Origin: Phallusia mammillata
Lineage: Eukaryota; Chordata; Ascidiacea; Phlebobranchia; Ascidiidae
Assembly (NCBI GenBank): GCA_003260075.1
Contig: QLIY01000700.1
Span: 1-64,000 of the forward strand
Length of the DNA stretch: 64,000 nt
Direction of reading: 5' to 3'
Part shown: one piece after another, positions 60,401 through 64,000 of the stretch
Numbering within the stretch: the stretch's first letter is position 1
How the letters are laid out: every line of letters begins with the position of its first letter
Notes under the pieces: model-generated
What the model was told of the DNA's origin: nothing
The model's database searches: none
What the model saw: the letters and a program-made list of their open reading frames with translations, nothing else
Program-made: the position numbers and the translations under genes

Positions 60401-63400
60401 TTGGCAGTTTGCAAATGTAAAATGTCGTAATGCGTTTCGACTTTGGGTAGAAGTTGGTCAAAAATAAATGCGTTTCGACTTTTGCTCTTTTATTAATAAA
60501 TTGAGAAGCAAACAATGTAAAATAGTGGTTATCAACCTGAGGTACGCAACTGGCTTCCTGTTGTACTTAATTCAAGTCAAATTTAAAAATTGCAAAGGGA
60601 CTGAATCAATTGATTGCCTCTAGTTTGGAGCGAAACTTATGCCTTGGACGTTCTTTAGGCATGCTGATTTCAAAAATATGCTAATCTAGCCAAGATGAAT
60701 AGACTTATTTCTAGGTTCAAACAGAGTTTCAGTGGTACGCACTAATTTATAGAATGTAAAATGAAGAAATAACGTGAATAGAAATGCTTTTATTGTTTTT
60801 TGTTTAAACTGTGCAATTGTTTTGCAGACCTGGAGACAAGAGCTTGCTTCCAGCCATCAGAGCTCTTCTGCGGACAATTTCTGACATAAAACTGGTTCCT
60901 CCCGATCCTAGAAACGGACGAACAGCTCTGATGTATGCTGTTGAAAAGGAGGAAGGTATGATGATTTTCATTATCAAAGATTGTTGTATTCTCTGTTTAA
61001 CAACCAATAACCCCTACTACTTTTCGAGTTTACTATTTACAAGCTTTGTAGTTTTTACTATAGGAATGTATATGTCCGTTCTTGACAACTACAAAAAATG
61101 TAAATGTCCACACGGTAATTTGTAAATCATATTGACTACACTGGATTAAAATTCGCGACAAATAAGACAAAAATGCCACTCAGTGTAAAGTACTGCATAT
61201 AATTTCAATTTTGTTGTCACGTTGCTTTAGCAGCAAGGTTGTTTGGGTTAATATAAACAATATTTTTCTGTATACTCAAACACAACAAAAAGGCGAACAA
61301 ATATACCCTGTTTATAGAACTGGACTTGGTTAACGCTTTATTGGAGAAACAAGCTTCGTTGAGTGAAACGGATTCGGACGGTCACGCTCCTCTACATCTG
61401 GCTGTGAATGCTAGTGGTCCATCATCAGCATTATTTGATATTCCTGATTTGTTGATTGAGAAGGGAGCAAGTTTAACAGTGGCGGATAAATTCGGCAGGA
61501 TTCCCTTGCATTATGCTTACACCAAAATTACCAAGTAAGTAAAATTGATTGCTAAGTTCTGCCCATGCCTAAACAGCGTGGACTTTTTACATGGTTGAGT
61601 TTGATGGTTTTGTAAAATTGTGTTCGCTGCCAAAGCTTTCCATTTTAAAACTAACCAATGAGTGCTTGGCCATTGTGAACTAGTTTTCTCTGTTCTTTAT
61701 GCCCAGATGTGGTATGGAACACAATTGGCCGAGACATGGCTTTTTTGCCTGTTAATCCTAACAAACTGGAGTGCCTTTAGATGCCTACTTTAGCCAATAC
61801 AGCCTAAATCTTGTCATTAGGACCTTGTCCTTTCCAGTAGTATAGAACAGAATTGGCAAGGCATGGCTTTTCTGCCTCTTACTCCCAACAAACTGGAGTG
61901 CCGTTAGATGGTTAAACTGGCCAATGCGGCCAATGTCTTGTTACCAGCTGCACTGGTCAGATCTAAATGTCGAAACAGCGTATACTGTCTTCTGCTTACT
62001 AATTGAAGCAATATTAGGGATGCGCCGAGCCGAGCCAGAACCCGAGTACTCGGTACCGAGCATCGCTGTTTTTAATGCTCGGTGCTCGGCCGAGCAGTTG
62101 CACAAACTGACCCGAGCGTTAAATTTGCATATTCATGCCCTGCTAACATACGTAACTAGTGTTCTAAAGGGTGTCTATGAACAAAAACGAATGATTTTTN
62201 GAACAAAAACAAATAATTTTTCAAATGTATTAGATGGTGGAAAAACGTGTACTTCCGAGGCCTGTACAGCTTAATTTACCGCTGGTGACGTAAGAGACCT
62301 AGTAGAGCTAAAACGTAGAAAGGGGATTTTTTGTGACGTCATAATGCACCGAGCGTGCTCGGCCGAGCACCGAGCATTAAAGTGAGATGCTCGGTGCTCG
62401 ACCAAACAGAACATTTGCAGTTTTGGCACATCCCTAAGCAATATTGTAATAAAAAGGTGCTATTAGTTACATTTGCTCTGCTTAAATTCGCCGTGTTGCA
62501 CACTGCATTGGACTTCGTTTTGTATTTGGAAAAATCGCCCTGTTAGGAAATTTACTTGTGAGGTGGGCAAGCCACAATATAAAAAAGGTTCTGTCGTTTA
62601 ACCCAGTCTGTATTCTGTCTTACAAAACTCCTATAACAACAGTTGTACTGTATTAATATCATCTATATACAGTAAACCTGGGTTAAACCGGATTACGTTA
62701 AGGGTCTTTGCCTGATCGACATCGTCCCGATTAACCGACGTTTACTGTACGTGGTGTTTGTAATTTTTTTTTACTCTGACCATTTACAGTTTATTCCAGG
62801 CAAAAACCCTAACATTAAACTCCAGAAACTTTAAAATCTAACGAGCAAGATAAACGTTGAACAACTATTTTTCTCAGGGAAAGTGGAAATGCTGACTTGG
62901 GTTGTGACCCGATCGAACTGACCACTCTTCTCACGTCCGGCATGTCTGGTGAAGAGGTGGACACTGCAGACGCCACAGGACGAACTCCACTTCATGAGGC
63001 AGCACGTCGTGGTGCTATGATATGCTGCATGCATTTGGTCGAACGTGGCGCCAACATCAACCGACAAGACTCTGATTGTAATACACCACTTAGTCTTGCA
63101 GTCAAAGCTGGACATAACAGGTAAGATATTTTGTTATTTTTTGTCCTTATAACGTAAAAGTCCTTTATTCTTAGACTGATTCCTGTTAATTTGGAGAGAA
63201 AAGCTAAAAATTGCACAGTTATATATGTTAAAGCATTGAGTTAAACTTGATTGTTTGTTCCTTCTGCGATTTAAATAGTTGAAAATTAAGACATGTGGTT
63301 CATATTTTTCAATTGTTTGTTAGTTCTAGCTTAGTTACCCGCTTTTGATTTGAATTTGGATTGATTTTGCAGAAATTGTCTTTTCAACAACTCCCTTTTG

Positions 63401-64000
63401 TCGTTTCAGTTGTGCAGTGATGTTGATTCAGAAGGGAGCAAACGTCAACACAAACGTCATCACCATCCCACAGAAATCTTCGACCGAAGCAAGCAGTGAA
63501 GTTAGCGCCCCCAAGTGGCGTCTGAAGTCAGCAATCATTCCTCCGCGTAAACCAACTTGTGAACCTGTGTTTAAGGTCAGTTGGCCAGGTTAAGTTCAGC
63601 TGAAATGTGAACTTTCTCTAGCTGTTGAATCCCACTTTTTAAAAACTTTTACCGTTATACGCACGTAATGTACTTTCTGCTTGGTGCGGTTTCATGTTTT
63701 TTGTTTTGCAAGATTTATCCGTTTCATTTATCATACAAACATGTCGAAATGGTAGAAAACAGAATCTTGTCTTTATCTAGCGCAGTATTGTCCAGACTAT
63801 TCATTAAATCTCATAATGTAGCCGTTCACTGAAAAGATGTTTTTTATAGTCACTATAATAAACCAAAAATCTGTGTTTTTTATCACTTTGTCATATTTCT
63901 TTTTTTCACTTATTTGTAATTGTGCAAAAGACTTAACTTCAAAAATCTTGTTTTCTTCCAGGTTGTGGTTGAGAAGGGATGGCAGGGTGTGACGTATGTG
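44069..64000 (+). CDS. Giant AT-hook + ankyrin-repeat protein, probable PME-5-like PARP (3' end outside window)
   Basis: In-phase exons: 44069-44467, 44653-44980, 45040-45160, 45946-46133, 46408-46601, 46670-46814, 47871-47944, 48501-48653, 48939-49013, 49271-49437, 51076-51184, 51885-52060, 52389-52467, 52526-52663, 53143-53367, 53938-53979, 54044-54249, 54606-54801, 55136-55267, 55369-55471, 55720-55850, 56193-56417, 57037-57336 (contains an artefactual duplication), 57882-58031, 58098-58184, 58450-58509, 58848-59012, 60087-60301, 60828-60955, 61318-61534, 62878-63120, 63410-63575, 63962 onward. About 1,748 residues are visible. Order: acidic Glu/Lys-rich head (1-240); AT-hooks KRGRGRPP, GRPGRPRK and GRPRGRPPK; a conserved module around YYVKGEVLAVRNEDGGFYLC and FKVQWLDKC; Ser/Lys linker; then at least twelve ankyrin-type repeats (for example GMTPLMIAAEAGRD, KSAVHYAALNGHA, GRTPLHEAARRGA). 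It is presumably nuclear and chromatin-bound. Domain order and size recall C. elegans PME-5, where WGR and PARP domains follow; these are not visible here. Confidence 0.8.
45428..45831. mobile_element. TAGGGATG-family hAT MITE, perfect target duplication
   Basis: A 404-bp element in an intron of the ankyrin gene. It begins TAGGGATGTGCCAAAACGGC and ends CTCCCCATCCCTA. The flanks are the perfect 8-bp repeat TTCTACAG (45420-45427, 45832-45839). The interior is rich in GCTCGG/CCGAGC words in both orientations. No coding capacity. Confidence 0.9.
47246..47795. mobile_element. TAGGGATG-family hAT MITE interrupted by a G join
   Basis: The ends TAGGGATGTGCC and GGCCCATCCCTA are flanked by the perfect 8-bp repeat ATTGCAAT (47238-47245, 47796-47803). 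The middle holds ten G (47467-47476), followed by a second copy of intron sequence from about 47060-47205 and of the element's own TAGACACCCTTTAGAACACT stretch. The element is therefore artificially lengthened to 550 bp. Confidence 0.85.
48110..48241. repeat. Direct duplication around a ten-G join
   Basis: About 60 bases ending GTAGCCCCCATAG occur directly before and after ten G (48169-48178), almost identically. Intronic in the ankyrin gene. Confidence 0.75.
48265..48470. other. hAT left end running into a 75-G spacer
   Basis: A transposon-like left end (TAGTTCTCAAACTGTGTGTC, with GACGCC words) begins near 48265. It is cut at 48396 by an unbroken run of 75 G to 48470, after which normal intron resumes. 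The right end is missing. The run makes open frames coding polyglycine on the plus strand; these are not genes. Such a perfect G run in AT-rich DNA is probably a gap filler. Confidence 0.7.
49707..50466. mobile_element. hAT-like element, CAGGGGTGTCAAACTCG ends
   Basis: A 760-bp element. The left end CAGGGGTGTCAAACTCGTGG and the right end CGAGTTTGACACCCCTG are inverted repeats of about 17 bases. GGGCCGC words recur near both ends. The flanks AACTAGAG and GTATAGAA are only a partial match for an 8-bp target duplication. No transposase is visible. It lies in an intron of the ankyrin gene. Confidence 0.75.
50634..50905 (+). repeat. Out-of-order copy of an ankyrin-gene exon
   Basis: An exon copy at 50668-50843 is essentially identical to 51885-52060, with the same flanking intron. 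It is bounded by an N at 50635 and ten G at 50906-50915. Phase shows it cannot be spliced where it stands: the preceding exon ends in phase 2 and this exon needs phase 0, otherwise a stop follows at once. The copy at 51885 fits after exon 51076-51184. This copy is a misplaced contig end. Confidence 0.85.
51234..51636. mobile_element. TAGGGATG-family hAT MITE (with N join)
   Basis: It begins TAGGGATGCGCCGAGCC and ends TTTTGGCACATCCCTA. The perfect 8-bp repeat TCTAGTAG flanks it (51226-51233, 51637-51644). Relative to the copy at 45428 it is in the opposite orientation. A 40-base internal segment is repeated on both sides of N at 51333, a join artefact. Confidence 0.9.
56505..56632. mobile_element. 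Right-end fragment of the TAGGGATG family
   Basis: It contains ATGTGCAAATTTAATGC, CAATGCTCGGTGC and CTCGGGTTCTGGCTCGGCTC, ending CCCATCCCTAG. This is the right half of the family only. Intronic in the ankyrin gene. Confidence 0.6.
57067..57330 (+). repeat. In-frame duplicated exon segment around a ten-G join
   Basis: The coding segment starting at ATG 57067 recurs at 57199, offset by 132 bases (44 codons), with a few silent changes. The copies are separated by ten G (57188-57197). The frame stays open across the join, so automatic gene models will contain a doubled ankyrin segment with an artificial Trp-Gly-Gly-Gly linker. The true exon is probably 168 bases. Confidence 0.85.
59029..59250. 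repeat. Direct duplication around a G join
   Basis: About 100 bases from TACATAATTTTACTTACCGA to GACAATGCCTTTATAGG occur before and after an 11-G run (59133-59143), with about four differences. Intronic in the ankyrin gene, just after exon 58848-59012. Confidence 0.75.
59646..60029. mobile_element. hAT MITE, CAGTGGTGGCCAACC ends
   Basis: The left end CAGTGGTGGCCAACCTATGG and the right end GGTTGGCCACCCCTG are inverted repeats. The flanks CCTTACAT (59638-59645) and CATTACAT (60030-60037) are an 8-bp target duplication with one mismatch. An N at 59901 sits between repeated TTTCTTTCTCTT words. It lies in the intron before exon 60087. Confidence 0.8.
62015..62436. mobile_element. TAGGGATG-family hAT MITE (with N join)
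   Basis: It begins TAGGGATGCGCCGAGCCGAG and ends TTTTGGCACATCCCTA. The perfect 8-bp repeat AGCAATAT flanks it (62007-62014, 62437-62444). N at 62200 is flanked by GAACAAAAAC words on both sides. Same orientation as 51234-51636. Intronic in the ankyrin gene. Confidence 0.9.
62668..62749. mobile_element. 82-bp palindromic MITE, Tigger/pogo-like ends
   Basis: The ends TACAGTAAACCTGGGTTAAA and TTAACCGACGTTTACTGTA are inverted. A short CAGTAAAC terminus next to TA is typical of pogo/Tigger-type mariner elements. It lies in the intron 61535-62877 of the ankyrin gene. Too short to code. Confidence 0.55.

Noticed and set aside
1..64000. CRISPR arrays, operons, prophage or other prokaryotic systems
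   Set aside because: No regularly spaced repeats and no prokaryotic gene organisation; the window is intron-rich animal DNA.

Overview
This is a eukaryotic, animal-type nuclear sequence. It is AT-rich, and its genes are split into many short exons with GT-AG introns of a few hundred bases. The proteins belong to families typical of animals: HYLS1, MERIT40/BABAM1, RIN, hexokinase, COG2 and an ankyrin protein. Compact multi-exon genes, many small hAT-type elements and strong allele-like divergence between duplicated pieces fit a tunicate such as Ciona. That assignment is an inference, not proven from the window. There are no prokaryotic features. Exon models were built by hand by joining GT-AG splice sites so that reading-frame phase is kept across every junction.

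Layout. 1-889: upstream region. 890-4723 (+): HYLS1, ten exons, 356 aa. 5080-7059 (-): BABAM1/MERIT40, five exons, 343 aa, tail-to-tail with HYLS1. 9583-19756 (+): a RIN-family Rab5 exchange factor with VPS9 and Ras-association domains, 22 exons, about 1,101 aa. 20067-21094 (-): an unrecognised 198-aa coiled-coil protein in five exons. 22786-28512 (+): a single-domain hexokinase, 461 aa. 30196-34391 (-): a 345-aa coiled-coil protein resembling C20orf96. 35313-41507 (+): COG2, about 719 aa once a duplicated block is removed. 44069 to beyond the right edge (+): a very large AT-hook plus ankyrin-repeat protein, about 1,748 residues visible. It is probably the N-terminal part of a PME-5-like ankyrin/WGR/PARP enzyme whose catalytic end lies outside the window.

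Mobile DNA. Introns and spacers carry many short non-autonomous DNA transposons with 8-bp target-site duplications (hAT type), in at least four terminal families. One family beginning TAGGGATG has at least four full-length copies with perfect 8-bp duplications, all in introns of the ankyrin gene. A 309-bp element at 28894-29202 has a 12-bp target duplication and a hammerhead-like core.

Assembly quality. Runs of about ten G (one of 75) and five single N characters mark places where a stretch of sequence is repeated directly on both sides. The copies differ like two alleles. In the ankyrin gene, reading-frame phase shows that one exon copy is out of order. These are best read as artificial joins of overlapping or allelic contigs. 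They corrupt the gene models of COG2, the C20orf96-like gene and the ankyrin gene.

The genes are ordinary neighbours with no shared pathway (centriole, DNA repair, endocytosis, glycolysis, Golgi, probable poly-ADP-ribosylation). I found no convincing new multi-gene system. The most unusual items are the AT-hook/ankyrin giant gene, the tandem exon-pair duplication in the RIN gene, the unrecognised minus-strand gene, the hammerhead-like element and the poly-G joins.
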